From positions 3,286,001 through 3,350,000 of the forward strand of contig NZ_QPER01000002.1 of assembly GCF_009455635.1 (NCBI RefSeq): 64,000 nucleotides of DNA. The letters are read 5' to 3'. Position 1 is the first letter of the stretch. Each line of letters starts with the position of its first letter. A program made the position numbers and the translations under genes. Below are positions 45,026 through 53,911 of this stretch, one piece after another. Below the pieces are notes generated by a model that worked only from the letters and a program-made list of their open reading frames with translations, did no database searches and was not told the origin of the DNA. This DNA is from Paraburkholderia agricolaris (GTDB taxonomy: Bacteria > Pseudomonadota > Gammaproteobacteria > Burkholderiales > Burkholderiaceae).

Positions 45026-46639
45026 ATGGCTGAAACAACCAAACCTGCAATCGAAGTCGGTGAAGAAATGGTGGCCGGCTTTGCCAAGAAAGGCCTCGGA
45101 CAGATTCGGCCGGCAGATAATCGCGACCGGGGGGACGGCCCTTTCCGCCGCCTCGTACTCCGGAGCGCGATGGTCATTGATGGGACCGGTGCGCCGCCGT
45201 GGGGCCCTGCGGACGTTGCTATCGAAGGCGACCGCATCGTCGAAATCGCCGCGGTCGGAGTGCCTGGTCTTCCAATCGATTCAGCCCGTCGCCCCTCTGC
45301 GGGCGACCGCGAAATCGACTGCACCGGCAAGTTCATAACTCCCGGCTTTGTCGACAGTCATGCTCACATCGGAACGCCCTTTCACGCGGAAAACGGCGAG
45401 ATGTTGCCAGCCGATTACATCTACAAGCTTTGGCTTGCTCACGGCGTGACTTCCGTGCGCGAGGCCGGCTGCATGAACGGTCTCGCATGGACGTGTGAAC
45501 AGAAAGCGGCGGCCGACTCGAACCGCATTGCTGCGCCGCATCTCTACCCCTACGTTTACTTTCCCGCAGTCAACGACTACCTCAAAACGATTTATACGCC
45601 GGCTGAAGGCCGTGAATGGCTCCGGAAGGTGCGGGACAAGGGTGCCGAGGGGGTGAAGTTCTTCGGCGCACCGCCTGCAATCATGGAGGCTGCGCTCGAT
45701 GAGTGTAAGCAGCTTGGACTTCGTACCTGCTGTCATCACGCACAACTCTCCGTCGGTCGGATGAACGCACTGAAAACGGCACGGTGGGGCCTCACAAGCA
45801 CCGAACATTCGTATGGGCTGCCAGAGGCTCTTTTCGACGGCCCAACGTTGCAGCGCATCGACGACAGCTACAACTACAACGACGAATATCTGCGGTTTGC
45901 AACTGCAGGCCAGACCTTCCTTCAGGCTGCGCGGCCAGGGTCGCAGACGTGGAACGATGTACTCGATGCTTTTCTTGAGTCTGGGCACACGTTTGTCCCG
46001 ACGATGAACGTCTACGACAGCAATCGGGACCTAATGCGTGCGCGCCGCGCCGAGTGGCATGAGTCGTACACGGACAACACCACGTGGAAGTATTTTCAGC
46101 CTCAGCGCGGGGGACATGGTGCGTATTTCTATCGGTGGTCCGTGAAGAACGAGGTCGAGTGGCGAGATAGTTTTCGCATATGGATGCAGTTCATCAACGA
46201 CTACAAGAACCGCGGCGGACGTGTGTGCCCTGGAAGCGATTCTGGATTCATGTTTCAAATCTACGGATTTGGCTTTGTGCGGGAACTCGAACTCTTTCAG
46301 GAAGCCGGTTTTCTGCCAATGGAGGTTCTCCGTGCTGCGACGCTGCACGGAGCAGAGCTTTTGGGCATCGAAGGCGAAGCGGGCCTGCTGGAGGTTGGTC
46401 TTCGCGCAGATTTGCTGGTCCACAATCAGAACCCTCTTTCCGATTTCAAACTGCTCTACGGAACAGGGGCTTTGCGCCTGAATGACGAGATTCGGAGTTT
46501 GGAACAGCAACGTTCGCTCGAACTTACCGTAAAAGCAGGGGTTGTGTTCGATGTTTCGGAACTGCTCAACGATGTGCGTTCGATGGTCGCCGAGACCTGG
46601 CCAGAGGGACAATCTCCGTTCAGAAATGAGGCCAGATAA
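45026..46639 (+). CDS. Metal-dependent amidohydrolase
   Basis: 537 residues. N-terminal composite domain (RSAMVIDGTGAPPWGPADVA), metal-binding HxH in TPGFVDSHAHIGTP (His112, His114), Lys in GAEGVKFFGA, His residues in TCCHHAQLSVGR and TEHSYGLPE, the final metal Asp in CPGSDSGFMFQ, and the C-terminal ATLHGAELLGIEGEAGLLEVG. It should hydrolyse an amide, cyclic amide or related C-N bond, possibly releasing the omega-amino acid used by the aminotransferases. GGGAGGG precedes the ATG. Its stop overlaps the start of the CobW-type GTPase gene. Confidence 0.86.
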   Translation: MAETTKPAIEVGEEMVAGFAKKGLGQIRPADNRDRGDGPFRRLVLRSAMVIDGTGAPPWGPADVAIEGDRIVEIAAVGVPGLPIDSARRPSAGDREIDCTGKFITPGFVDSHAHIGTPFHAENGEMLPADYIYKLWLAHGVTSVREAGCMNGLAWTCEQKAAADSNRIAAPHLYPYVYFPAVNDYLKTIYTPAEGREWLRKVRDKGAEGVKFFGAPPAIMEAALDECKQLGLRTCCHHAQLSVGRMNALKTARWGLTSTEHSYGLPEALFDGPTLQRIDDSYNYNDEYLRFATAGQTFLQAARPGSQTWNDVLDAFLESGHTFVPTMNVYDSNRDLMRARRAEWHESYTDNTTWKYFQPQRGGHGAYFYRWSVKNEVEWRDSFRIWMQFINDYKNRGGRVCPGSDSGFMFQIYGFGFVRELELFQEAGFLPMEVLRAATLHGAELLGIEGEAGLLEVGLRADLLVHNQNPLSDFKLLYGTGALRLNDEIRSLEQQRSLELTVKAGVVFDVSELLNDVRSMVAETWPEGQSPFRNEAR

Positions 46640-47631
46640 TGTCGACGCAACGGTCGCCCACACAGTTCGTCATCCTTGCCGGGAAACTGGGCAGCGGCAA
46701 AACATCGTTACTTGAAGCGCTCTTGGAATCCAGCGACGCTACCTCGACAACTGGCATCATCGTCAACGAAGTCGGCGCCGTGAATATCGATGGTGCCGTG
46801 CTTTCGCAATCCGCTCGTGGCATTTCAATAGCTACGCTGAGCAATGGCTGTGTCTGCTGCTCGTTGACGAATGACCTTGTCACGACGGTAGAGGACCTTG
46901 TCGCCTCACGCGAAGAGCAAAGCGCTCCACCGTTCGAACGAATCATATTGGAGTGCAGTGGACTTTCACGTCCAGGTCAGGTGATGGGCTCGCTCGCCCA
47001 GCTATCGCAGCTGGGTCTACGGGTGCAGATTGTGGCGACCTACGATTGCAGCCGCCCACCGCTCAGCGACGACGACTTCGACGACGCCGTCGCGCAGCTA
47101 ACCGCGGCCCACAGCGTGGTGCTTACCAAAGTGGACCTCGTGAGTGCAGAGATGCGGGTCATGTCGGTTGAGCGCGCAAGGGGGCTAAATCCGCTCGCGA
47201 ACATAGTCAACGAAACCACGTTGACGATTCGGGCGCGGGCTGCGTTTCGGCCCACTGAAAACCTTCGAGACGTAACTGTTCCTGCTTCGGAGAGCCGCCA
47301 AGGAACAGCACGCGCTCTGTTCCACCCACGCGTTGGCGTATTTCGAGCCCGCTTTCTTGAGACGCCCGATTGGGAGCATGCACTCGACTGGTTCGAGAAT
47401 ATTGCTGGCGCGATGGGCGACCGGCTGCTGCGCATGAAGTCCATTATTGCTGACCCATGGCTAAAGGACCGGGTGCTGCTGCAGAGTGTCGGCAGTACCT
47501 TCGCCGCGCCACGGCGAATAACGGGATCGGACCTGCCGGACATGTCCGCGGTCTTTATTGTTCGGGATTGCAGCATGGAAGAGCTGGAGGCCATCCCAAC
47601 AGAATGTGATGTGCGCTGGACGTCTTTGTAA
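46639..47631 (+). CDS. G3E-family (CobW/COG0523) GTPase, probable metallochaperone
   Basis: 330 residues. P-loop GKLGSGKT (15-22), Walker-B/switch regions IIVNEVGAVNIDG and LECSGLSRP, the metal-binding CxCC (Cys71, Cys73, Cys74 in NGCVCCSL) and the GTP-base motif VLTKVDL. COG0523 proteins deliver Zn or other metals to specific client enzymes. The start overlaps the amidohydrolase stop by one base (TAATG), so the two are made together and the amidohydrolase is the likely client. Confidence 0.87.
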   Translation: MSTQRSPTQFVILAGKLGSGKTSLLEALLESSDATSTTGIIVNEVGAVNIDGAVLSQSARGISIATLSNGCVCCSLTNDLVTTVEDLVASREEQSAPPFERIILECSGLSRPGQVMGSLAQLSQLGLRVQIVATYDCSRPPLSDDDFDDAVAQLTAAHSVVLTKVDLVSAEMRVMSVERARGLNPLANIVNETTLTIRARAAFRPTENLRDVTVPASESRQGTARALFHPRVGVFRARFLETPDWEHALDWFENIAGAMGDRLLRMKSIIADPWLKDRVLLQSVGSTFAAPRRITGSDLPDMSAVFIVRDCSMEELEAIPTECDVRWTSL

Positions 47632-47704
47632 AATTAAACAGATGAAAATCGAATCCGCGAGGCGCGCGATGAGCGACCCGCGGACACGCATATCGGGGAT
47701 ACTT

Positions 47705-49252
47705 ATGCGTAGGCTTAACTTTTCGCAGAAACTGGCACTTCCGCTTATTGCCAGTCTCGTCGCGCTGTTTGCACTATCCGCGTTTGATGCCTACCACGTT
47801 CGCCAGCTTCAGCTTGCATTACGACAGGAGCAGTTGGAGCGCGTGACGGACGTCGCGATGAGCATCGTCAAGGACTATTACTCACTTTCACAGCGTGGAA
47901 TGCTGGACGAAGCCACAGCAAGGCGTCAGGCGCTCGAACGCCTCCAGGCTCTGCGCTATGGCGGCGACGGGTACTTCACAATCACCGATTCGAACCAGGT
48001 TGGCGTGATGAACCCAACCAAGCCTGAGTCTAACGGCAAGAGCATGGCCGGGGTAAAGGACTCGAATGGCGTTCTGATATACGAGAAGATTGTGAGTGCA
48101 GGTCAATTCCAGAATGGGAGTTTCATCAATTATGTGTGGCCGCATACGGGACAGTCGGTGCCAGTCCCGAAGGTGGCCTTTGTGCGACGCTTCGAACCCT
48201 GGGACTGGATTGTCACTACTGGTGCCTACATCGACTACATCAACGCTGAATTCAAGGCGTCACTCCTTCATTCTGCATTGGTTGTGGCGACGATTGGCAG
48301 CGTTCTGATTCTTCTCATGGCAATGTGCAACCGGAGTATCCGGAACACGCTCGGGGGCGACCCAGAAGACGCGGCAAAGGCAGTTCAGCGGATGTCTCGC
48401 GGTGAACTGTCGGGGACGATAGGTGTAAGACATGGAGATAATGAGAGCCTCATGTTCGCTCTTGAGAGCATGAGGTCAAGACTGGTAACAACCATCGTCG
48501 CAATTAAGGACACAGCTCAAGGGGTGTCGTCAGCCGCGCAACAAATTTCGGCTGGCAATCTGGATTTGTCGGCCCGCACCGAGAACCAGGCTGCGTCGGT
48601 TCAGGAGACGGCCTCAAGTATGGAGGAGATGACGACGATGGTCCGGCAAACCGCGGACAACGTCGCCAAAGCAACGAAAATGGCCGAATACGCATCTGCT
48701 ATCACACACACGGGTGGCACGTTGGTAACGGAGGTTGTGACTGGCATGGCGAATATCTCTAGCCGGTCATCCGAGATGGTAGAGATTATCGGCACGATTG
48801 AAGGAATTGCTTTTCAGACGAACATCCTTGCGCTCAACGCAGCAGTCGAGGCCGCACGAGCGGGCGGGAGTGGACGTGGTTTCGCTGTTGTCGCCGGTGA
48901 AGTGAGAACGCTCGCGCAGCGGAGCGCTACGGCTGCGAATGAAATTCGAGACCTCATCAGCGATATATCGGCTCGGATTTCTGCAGGCTCGAATACGGTG
49001 GAGCAAGCTGGACACACGATGAAAGAAGTGGAAGCGTCAATCGCTGGGGTCGTCCGCATCGTTCATGAAATCGCGAGTGCAGCAAGCGAGCAGAGCTCGG
49101 GTATCGACGAGGTGAACCGCGCAGTTTCACAAATTGACGCGGTGACCCAGCACAATGCTGCGCTGGTGGAGGAAGCGGCCGCCGCGGCGGGCGCGTTGCA
49201 CGAGCAGGCGTCACGCCTATATGCTGAGGTGTCGCACTTCCTGACGGCATAG
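47705..49252 (+). CDS. Methyl-accepting chemotaxis protein with sCache sensor domain
   Basis: 515 residues. TM1 (about 10-27), periplasmic sCache-2 domain (LRYGGDGYFTITDSNQVGVM, FEPWDWIVTTGAYIDYI), TM2 (about 200-218), a degenerate HAMP, and a signalling domain with the invariant hairpin tip GIAFQTNILALNAAVEAARAG and GFAVVAGEVRTLAQRSA. No CheB/CheR pentapeptide is seen at the C-terminus (SHFLTA). The ATG at 47705 has GGGGA upstream; earlier in-frame starts overlap the GTPase gene. It probably steers the cell toward the substrate of this cluster. Confidence 0.9.
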   Translation: MRRLNFSQKLALPLIASLVALFALSAFDAYHVRQLQLALRQEQLERVTDVAMSIVKDYYSLSQRGMLDEATARRQALERLQALRYGGDGYFTITDSNQVGVMNPTKPESNGKSMAGVKDSNGVLIYEKIVSAGQFQNGSFINYVWPHTGQSVPVPKVAFVRRFEPWDWIVTTGAYIDYINAEFKASLLHSALVVATIGSVLILLMAMCNRSIRNTLGGDPEDAAKAVQRMSRGELSGTIGVRHGDNESLMFALESMRSRLVTTIVAIKDTAQGVSSAAQQISAGNLDLSARTENQAASVQETASSMEEMTTMVRQTADNVAKATKMAEYASAITHTGGTLVTEVVTGMANISSRSSEMVEIIGTIEGIAFQTNILALNAAVEAARAGGSGRGFAVVAGEVRTLAQRSATAANEIRDLISDISARISAGSNTVEQAGHTMKEVEASIAGVVRIVHEIASAASEQSSGIDEVNRAVSQIDAVTQHNAALVEEAAAAAGALHEQASRLYAEVSHFLTA

Positions 49253-49358
49253 TGGCCGTGCAGTCCTACGGTCCGGAGCACGGATTTGGGTGTTCCGCGA
49301 CCGTTCCGGGGTGACTTATTGACACGCCTCGGCGTCAGCGCTGTATGGTTTCGCTGCG

Positions 49359-49525
49359 TCAAACGTGGTTATCGACCCAAGCGCGTGCCCATTGCAGGCC
49401 AATTTGCTCTGCTGCCGACTGGGAGTCCACAACGCCTAGAATGCCTGACGCTTCGATATACTTGCCGCCCATGGTGACAGTACCGCTCTCTGCATAGCGG
49501 CCGCCTTCGAGGGGCAGCTCTCGAA
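49359..49525 (-). pseudogene. C-terminal fragment of a small gene truncated by the IS6 element
   Basis: Reading minus-strand from the IS end, the frame gives RELPLEGGRYAESGTVTMGG, KYIEASGILGVVDSQS and AEQIGLQWARAWVDNHV and stops at 49359. Composition and length of the tail look like a real small Burkholderia hypothetical protein. The frame enters the insertion's inverted repeat at 49526, where the gene is cut. The N-terminal part is not found on the other side of the element. Confidence 0.55.
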
Positions 49526-50362
49526 GGTTTTGTCGCATTAACGTGGTCAAGTAAAATTCGTCTACCGCAACGCATGACAAGCATGATGGCAAAGACGAAG
49601 TCGCCGCGCAAGACGCTGCCCGCTGGCATTGGCAAGGTACTGAAGCGGCTGCACTACCCGCTGGACGTGATTCTCCTGTGCGTCCGGTGGTACGTGGCGT
49701 ACTCGCTGAGCCTACGTAACCTCGAGGAAATGATGGCCGAGCGGGGTATCGAGGTGGATCATTCGAGCGTGCACCGGTGGGTTATCAAGCTGCTGCCGGT
49801 GTTTGAAAAAGCATTCCGCAAACGCAAACGGCCTGTCGGCAAGAGCTGGCGCGTTGATGAGACCTACGTCAAGGTCAAAGGCCAATGGAAATACTTGTAC
49901 CGTGCCGTCGACAAGGCGGGCAACACGGTGGATTTCCTGCTGCGCGCCCATCGTGATAAGGCCGCTGCTCGCCGCTACTTCGAGAAGGCGATTGAACAGA
50001 ACGGTGAGCCCGAGACAATTACCGTGGACAAGAGCGGCGCGAATCTGGCTGCACTTGAAGTGCTCAATGCCGAGCGTTTAACGCCGATCAAGGTCCGGCA
50101 AAACAAATACCTGAACAACGTCGTCGAGCAGGATCACCGGGCCATCAAACGTATCATCAACCCGATGATGGGGTTCAAGGATTTCCGGTGTGCGCGCATC
50201 ATCCTGTCTGGCATAGTGATCGCGCACATGATCCGTAAGGGACAGATGTGTGACGATGGTGTTGCATCGACTGCTGCCGAACAATTCTATTCTCTCGTGA
50301 TATAAGCAATCCTCTTCATATCAGGGGACTGATCGTTGCATCGTCGTTAACGCGACACAACC
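49526..50362 (+). mobile_element. IS6-family insertion sequence (837 bp) with 18-bp terminal inverted repeats
   Basis: The left end GGTTTTGTCGCATTAACG (49526-49543) and the reverse complement of the right end, GGTTGTGTCGCGTTAACG (50345-50362), match at 16 of 18 positions. Together with an 837-bp length and a single transposase gene this is a standard IS6-type element. The 8-bp flanks (CTCTCGAA left, GCATCTTT right) do not match, so there is no target duplication. That fits a deletion or cointegrate-type rearrangement next to the element. Confidence 0.85.
49574..50305 (+). CDS. IS6-family DDE transposase
   Basis: 243 residues. An N-terminal HTH (LRNLEEMMAERGIEVDHSSV) precedes the catalytic core with Asp95 (WRVDETYVKVKG), Asp152 (ITVDKSGAN) and Glu185 (NNVVEQDHR); the 33-residue spacing is that of the family. 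The C-terminus IKRIINPMMGFKDFRCARI is also typical. No frameshift is visible, so the element may still be active. ATG at 49574 or the in-frame ATG at 49586 could be used. Confidence 0.93.
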   Translation: MTSMMAKTKSPRKTLPAGIGKVLKRLHYPLDVILLCVRWYVAYSLSLRNLEEMMAERGIEVDHSSVHRWVIKLLPVFEKAFRKRKRPVGKSWRVDETYVKVKGQWKYLYRAVDKAGNTVDFLLRAHRDKAAARRYFEKAIEQNGEPETITVDKSGANLAALEVLNAERLTPIKVRQNKYLNNVVEQDHRAIKRIINPMMGFKDFRCARIILSGIVIAHMIRKGQMCDDGVASTAAEQFYSLVI

Positions 50363-50468
50363 GCATCTTTTAATGAAAGTCAGGTCGAGCACCCGCAACG
50401 GGGTCAACCGCTGCGGTGAGCACGGCCCGATTTCTCCTGCGTTCCCTTTGTCTATTTTTATGAACGCT

Positions 50469-50490
50469 GCGCCGACGCTTTTGTCGGCGC
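50469..50490 (-). terminator. Terminator after the tartrate dehydratase gene
   Basis: 8-bp stem GCGCCGAC / GTCGGCGC (50469-50476, 50483-50490) with a 6-base loop, 19 bp beyond the stop of the minus-strand gene. On that strand it is followed after a few bases by CATAAAAATAG; the U-tract is imperfect. Confidence 0.5.
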
Positions 50491-50508
50491 GTTTCGCCGG
50501 TTGACGGC

Positions 50509-51675
50509 TTATGCGGACAGCTTTTGCATCTCGGCGAAGAGATCGGCTTTTCCTTCGAAGCCGATGCCGGGCAGATCGGGCATGGTGATGTAGCCGTTTT
50601 CTACCTTTACGCCGTCGGGGAATCCGCCGAACGGCTGGAACAGGTCCGGATAGGATTCGTTGCCGCCCAGACCAAGGCCGGCTGCGATATTCAGCGACAT
50701 CTGGTGGCCACCGTGCGGAATGCAGCGACTGGGCAACCAGCCGTGTTGGTGCAGCATGTCAAGCGTACGGAGATACTCGACGAGGCCGTAACTCAAGGCG
50801 CAGTCGAACTGCAACCAGTCGCGATCCGGACGCATGCCGCCGTAACGGATCAGGTTGCGGGCATCCTGCATCGAGAACAGGTCTTCGCCCGTCGCCATCG
50901 GTTTGTCGTAATAGTTGCGAAGCGTTGCCTGCAATTCGTAGTCGAGCGGGTCGCCCGGTTCTTCGTACCAGAACAGGTCGTATTGCGAGAGCGCCTTCGC
51001 GTACTGGATCGCTGTGTCGAGGTCGAAGCGGCCGTTGGCGTCGACGGCAAGTTTCTGGCCGTCGCCCAGCACTCTCAGGATTGAGTCGATGCGGCGCAGA
51101 TCCTCATTGAGCGAAGCGCCGCCGATCTTTTTCTTCACCACCGTATAGCCCCGGTCGATGTAGCTGCGCATCTCGTCTTTCAGCTTCTCGTGATCCTGCC
51201 CCGGGTAGTAGTAGCCGCCCGCTGCGTACACGAAAATCTGGCGGTTGGGCTGGCCATTGCCGTAACGGTCTGCCAGCAACTGGAACAGTGGCTTCCCTTC
51301 GATCTTTGCAACAGCATCCCAGACTGCCATGTCGATCGTGCCGATCGCGACCGACCGCTCGCCGTGGCCGCCCGGTTTTTCGTTCGTGAACATCGTCGCC
51401 CAGATCTTGTGTGGATCGAGGTTGTCGCCTGCATCGTTGACGAGCGTGGCAGGATCAGCTTCGAGAATGCGCGGAATGAAGCGCTCACGCATCAACTTGC
51501 CCTGCCCGTAGCGGCCGTTGGAATTGAAGCCGTAGCCTACAACCGGTTTCCCGTCCCGGATGACATCCGTCACCACGGCGACGAGGCTCAGCGTCATCTT
51601 GCTGAAGTCAATGTAGGCATTCCGGATGGGGGAGCTGATCGGAATGGTCTTTTCGCGGATTTCAACGATTTTCAT
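50509..51675 (-). CDS. tarD: D(-)-tartrate dehydratase (enolase superfamily)
   Basis: 388 residues of the mandelate racemase subgroup, very similar along its length to the Bradyrhizobium D-tartrate dehydratase as I recall it. Shared segments are ISSPIRNAYIDFSKMT, NEKPGGHGERSVAIGTIDM, YAAGGYYYPG and WLPSRCIPHGGHQMSLNIAAG. Catalytic features are the KxK motif in VVKKKIGG, metal ligands in VDANGRF, YEEPGDP and ATGEDL, and the His in PHGGHQ. It dehydrates D-tartrate to oxaloacetate with Mg2+. AGGAGA precedes the ATG. The divergent LysR gene is its probable regulator. Confidence 0.85.
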   Translation of the reverse strand: MKIVEIREKTIPISSPIRNAYIDFSKMTLSLVAVVTDVIRDGKPVVGYGFNSNGRYGQGKLMRERFIPRILEADPATLVNDAGDNLDPHKIWATMFTNEKPGGHGERSVAIGTIDMAVWDAVAKIEGKPLFQLLADRYGNGQPNRQIFVYAAGGYYYPGQDHEKLKDEMRSYIDRGYTVVKKKIGGASLNEDLRRIDSILRVLGDGQKLAVDANGRFDLDTAIQYAKALSQYDLFWYEEPGDPLDYELQATLRNYYDKPMATGEDLFSMQDARNLIRYGGMRPDRDWLQFDCALSYGLVEYLRTLDMLHQHGWLPSRCIPHGGHQMSLNIAAGLGLGGNESYPDLFQPFGGFPDGVKVENGYITMPDLPGIGFEGKADLFAEMQKLSA

Positions 51676-51786
51676 GGCACTGTCTCCTGAGTTTTCGGCA
51701 CGTATTGCACGCTTCGAGCTGCAATGGAACGTAGCTTATCCGCGAAAACACGCGCTATACTTCGCCTAATTTCATTTCATTGTTTA

Positions 51787-51803
51787 CCGTAGGTGAATTA
51801 CGG
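51787..51803. promoter_or_regulatory. Inverted repeat CCGTA-N7-TACGG at the LysR start
   Basis: CCGTA (51787-51791) and TACGG (51799-51803) flank GGTGAAT immediately before the LysR ATG at 51806, within the divergent interval shared with the tartrate dehydratase gene. It could be the regulator's autorepression site; it overlaps where a ribosome site would be. Confidence 0.35.
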
Positions 51804-51805
51804 AA

Positions 51806-52765
51806 ATGGCAACCGACATCGCATCCGATTTCGATTTTTTTATCCTTCTCGCCCGACTGAAAAGCATGTCGGGAGCCGCGCGGGCCCTCGATCTGACCCC
51901 GCCAGCCGCAACAAAACGACTGGGGTTAATTGAGCAGAAACTGGGAGTTCGACTGGTCAACAGGACAACCCGGAACGTGAGCCTGACACCTGAAGGCCAG
52001 ACTTACCTGCGCTACGCGACGCAGATCGTTGGGCAAGTTCGGCAGATGGAGGAGGAGATAACTGGCACTCGATCCGATCCCCACGGTCTTCTGCGGGTCA
52101 ACGCGACACTTGGTTTCGGGCGCACAACGATCGCGCCGTTGGTGTCTGATTTCGCGAAGCGCTTTCCCAAAGTGGAAATCCAGTTCGAGGTGACCGACCG
52201 GCCCATTGATCTGGTGGCGGATGCGTTTGATATGGCAATTCGCTTTGGCGAACTCCCTGACAGCCGCCTCAGCGCCCGGCGCATCATGAGCAATCGTCGC
52301 TTCCTTTGCGCTTCGCCGAAGTATCTGGAGCGTTTTGGGACGCCGGAGCGCGTGGAGGATCTGGTTGAACATCGTTGCATCATCCATCGCCAGAATGACG
52401 ACGCATATGGTGTGTGGAGGTACATACGGGACGATCACCTGGAAGCGCTGAAAGTCAAAGGAGCGCTTTCGAGTAATGACGGCGATATCGTCTTACGGTG
52501 GGCACTGGACGGGCACGGAATATTGATCCGTTCCGAATGGGATCTCGCGAAATATGTTCAGAGCGGTCGGCTAAACCTGCTGTTGCCCGACACCACGCTG
52601 CCGTCTGCCGACTTGTTCGTGTATTACCCGAGTCAACGAAATCAGACTGCACGCGCCAGAGCGTTCATTGATTTCCTGGTTGACCATTTCAAGGCGCCGT
52701 TCGTCCCGGTTGAAACAGGAGCTTTGATTTACGCCCAAAAAAAGCGGGCGTCACAGAAGGCCTGA
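51806..52765 (+). CDS. LysR-family regulator, probably of the tartrate dehydratase gene
   Basis: 319 residues. Winged HTH (MSGAARALDLTPPAATKRLG, about residues 20-39), then the effector domain GLLRVNATLGFGRTTIAPLV and FDMAIRFGELPDSRLSARRI, typical of the DsdC/AaeR-like LysR branch. It is divergent from the tartrate dehydratase gene with 130 bp between them, the classical arrangement for a pathway regulator. The C-terminal tail is basic. Confidence 0.9.
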   Translation: MATDIASDFDFFILLARLKSMSGAARALDLTPPAATKRLGLIEQKLGVRLVNRTTRNVSLTPEGQTYLRYATQIVGQVRQMEEEITGTRSDPHGLLRVNATLGFGRTTIAPLVSDFAKRFPKVEIQFEVTDRPIDLVADAFDMAIRFGELPDSRLSARRIMSNRRFLCASPKYLERFGTPERVEDLVEHRCIIHRQNDDAYGVWRYIRDDHLEALKVKGALSSNDGDIVLRWALDGHGILIRSEWDLAKYVQSGRLNLLLPDTTLPSADLFVYYPSQRNQTARARAFIDFLVDHFKAPFVPVETGALIYAQKKRASQKA

Positions 52766-53012
52766 GCAATTGAAGGCCTCTATATTGACCGTCCGTTTTA
52801 CGCACGTCAGCGCCTATTCGCGTCAAATTATCAACTGACTCTTGTTGGCCGACTGCGGCAGTTCAGATATCTTCCCCGATTAACTTGAACTGCCCTTTGC
52901 GGCTGAAGTGCAAAAGAAGTGCCATCAAATATGGGCCCCCGTTGTTTTTGGAACGCTGCCGGCTGGTTCACAGCAACAAGCAAATTCCCCGAAGTCTCAC
53001 ACCGGATTCCGT

Positions 53013-53597
53013 TCAGTTCCGCCTCGTCGGCGTTGCCTGAACTGCACGCGCATAAGGCAATTTCATCGTTCGCCGTGGCGCGCTCGCCTTCTCCGACACC
53101 GATACAAGATCGCCAAGTGCCGCGGCAGCGCCCGGAGCGTGTGCCAGTAGCCACGCCGTGACGACATCATCCTGCATCCAGCCCCTGACGAAGCTCGCGG
53201 CCAGAGCGAGACAGTAAAGGTCATCGTGATAACCGGGAGTCAGGAACTGCACTGTCTCCTGCATATGCGTAAGACCCTTTTCCAACCCGGAGAGCAGTTT
53301 TACGCCATGGCGGTCAGACTGCCTACCGCGCGGATCGTCGGCGCGTTGTGATGCGGGCGTGGCCGCAAGCAACGCACGCGCAAGATCGCCCGAACAGTTG
53401 TCCGCGCCAGCCATCACGCGCGCTGCGGCCAGTTGACGGGGACCTTTCATGCGCCTGAGCGCTGACGTGGTGCGCTCCGGTAGCCGGTACCCGGCCAGCA
53501 CGGCGAGCGCCTCCGGACAGATGCCTGCCGGAGCGGCCTGCCCGTCCGCGGAGTCTGCGGCGCGGGCGACGAATCTGGCGGGTCGGCAGGTTGTCAT
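53013..53597 (-). CDS. Free-standing RepB C-terminal-domain protein
   Basis: 194 residues. The segment ICPEALAVLAGYRLPERTTS, then ALRRMKGPRQLAAARVMAGA and YAKALLAATP-like SGDLARALLAATPASQ, resembles the plasmid-partition RepB domain (PF07506). The C-terminal half (GLEKGLTHMQETVQFLTPGY, FVRGWMQDDVVTAWLLAHAP) continues that domain. The ParB-type nuclease and HTH parts of RepB are absent. GGAGGGG precedes ATG 53597, which overlaps the preceding stop (ATGA). It is the last gene of the recombinase operon and may act as an accessory factor in recombination rather than in partition. Confidence 0.7.
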   Translation of the reverse strand: MTTCRPARFVARAADSADGQAAPAGICPEALAVLAGYRLPERTTSALRRMKGPRQLAAARVMAGADNCSGDLARALLAATPASQRADDPRGRQSDRHGVKLLSGLEKGLTHMQETVQFLTPGYHDDLYCLALAASFVRGWMQDDVVTAWLLAHAPGAAAALGDLVSVSEKASAPRRTMKLPYARAVQATPTRRN

Positions 53598-53911
53598 GAA
53601 TCCCCTCCGTCCAGCCGGTCCCGAAGCAGACGTGGCATCGTCACAAACCCCTGGCCTCTGAGCAGCGCGACAAACGCGGGATCGGACAACAGTTCGCGCA
53701 GTACGTTTTCCAGAATGGTCATCTCCGCCCGAACCGATTCGATCCGTCGGAGAAGCGTCTGCTGCCGGGCGCGTTCGAGCCTTAAAACCTTTCGCGCTTT
53801 CGCTTCGGGCGTTGATTTCCGGTTCGCGGGGCACCGATCGTCTCGCAACGAGGCCCGAGCTTCGTCCGCAGGGACAGCCAGATCAGGGCTAACCGGATTC
53901 GCGCGTTTCAT
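53594..53911 (-). CDS. Small coiled-coil protein of the recombinase operon
   Basis: 105 residues. The first 40 are polar and probably disordered. Residues about 43-80 (ARKVLRLERARQQTLLRRIE, SVRAEMTILENVLRELL) form a continuous amphipathic, coiled-coil-like helix, and a short conserved-looking tail GFVTMPRLLRDRL follows. The start overlaps the recombinase stop and its own stop overlaps the RepB-like start, each by 4 bases, so the three are translated as a unit. No family name is known to me; a bridging or directionality role is speculation. Confidence 0.6.
   Translation of the reverse strand: MKRANPVSPDLAVPADEARASLRDDRCPANRKSTPEAKARKVLRLERARQQTLLRRIESVRAEMTILENVLRELLSDPAFVALLRGQGFVTMPRLLRDRLDGGDS

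Noticed and set aside
49347..49362. A first candidate for the IS6 left end (GGTTTCGCTGCGTCAA)
   Set aside because: It matches the right end at only 11 of 16 positions and would make the element over 1 kb. The sequence at 49526-49543 matches 16 of 18 and gives the normal 837-bp length.
53597..53834. N-terminal extension of the RepB-like protein
   Set aside because: It overlaps the coiled-coil gene in another frame, lacks a ribosome site and has no RepB N-terminal features; the ATG at 53597 has a strong GGAGGGG.
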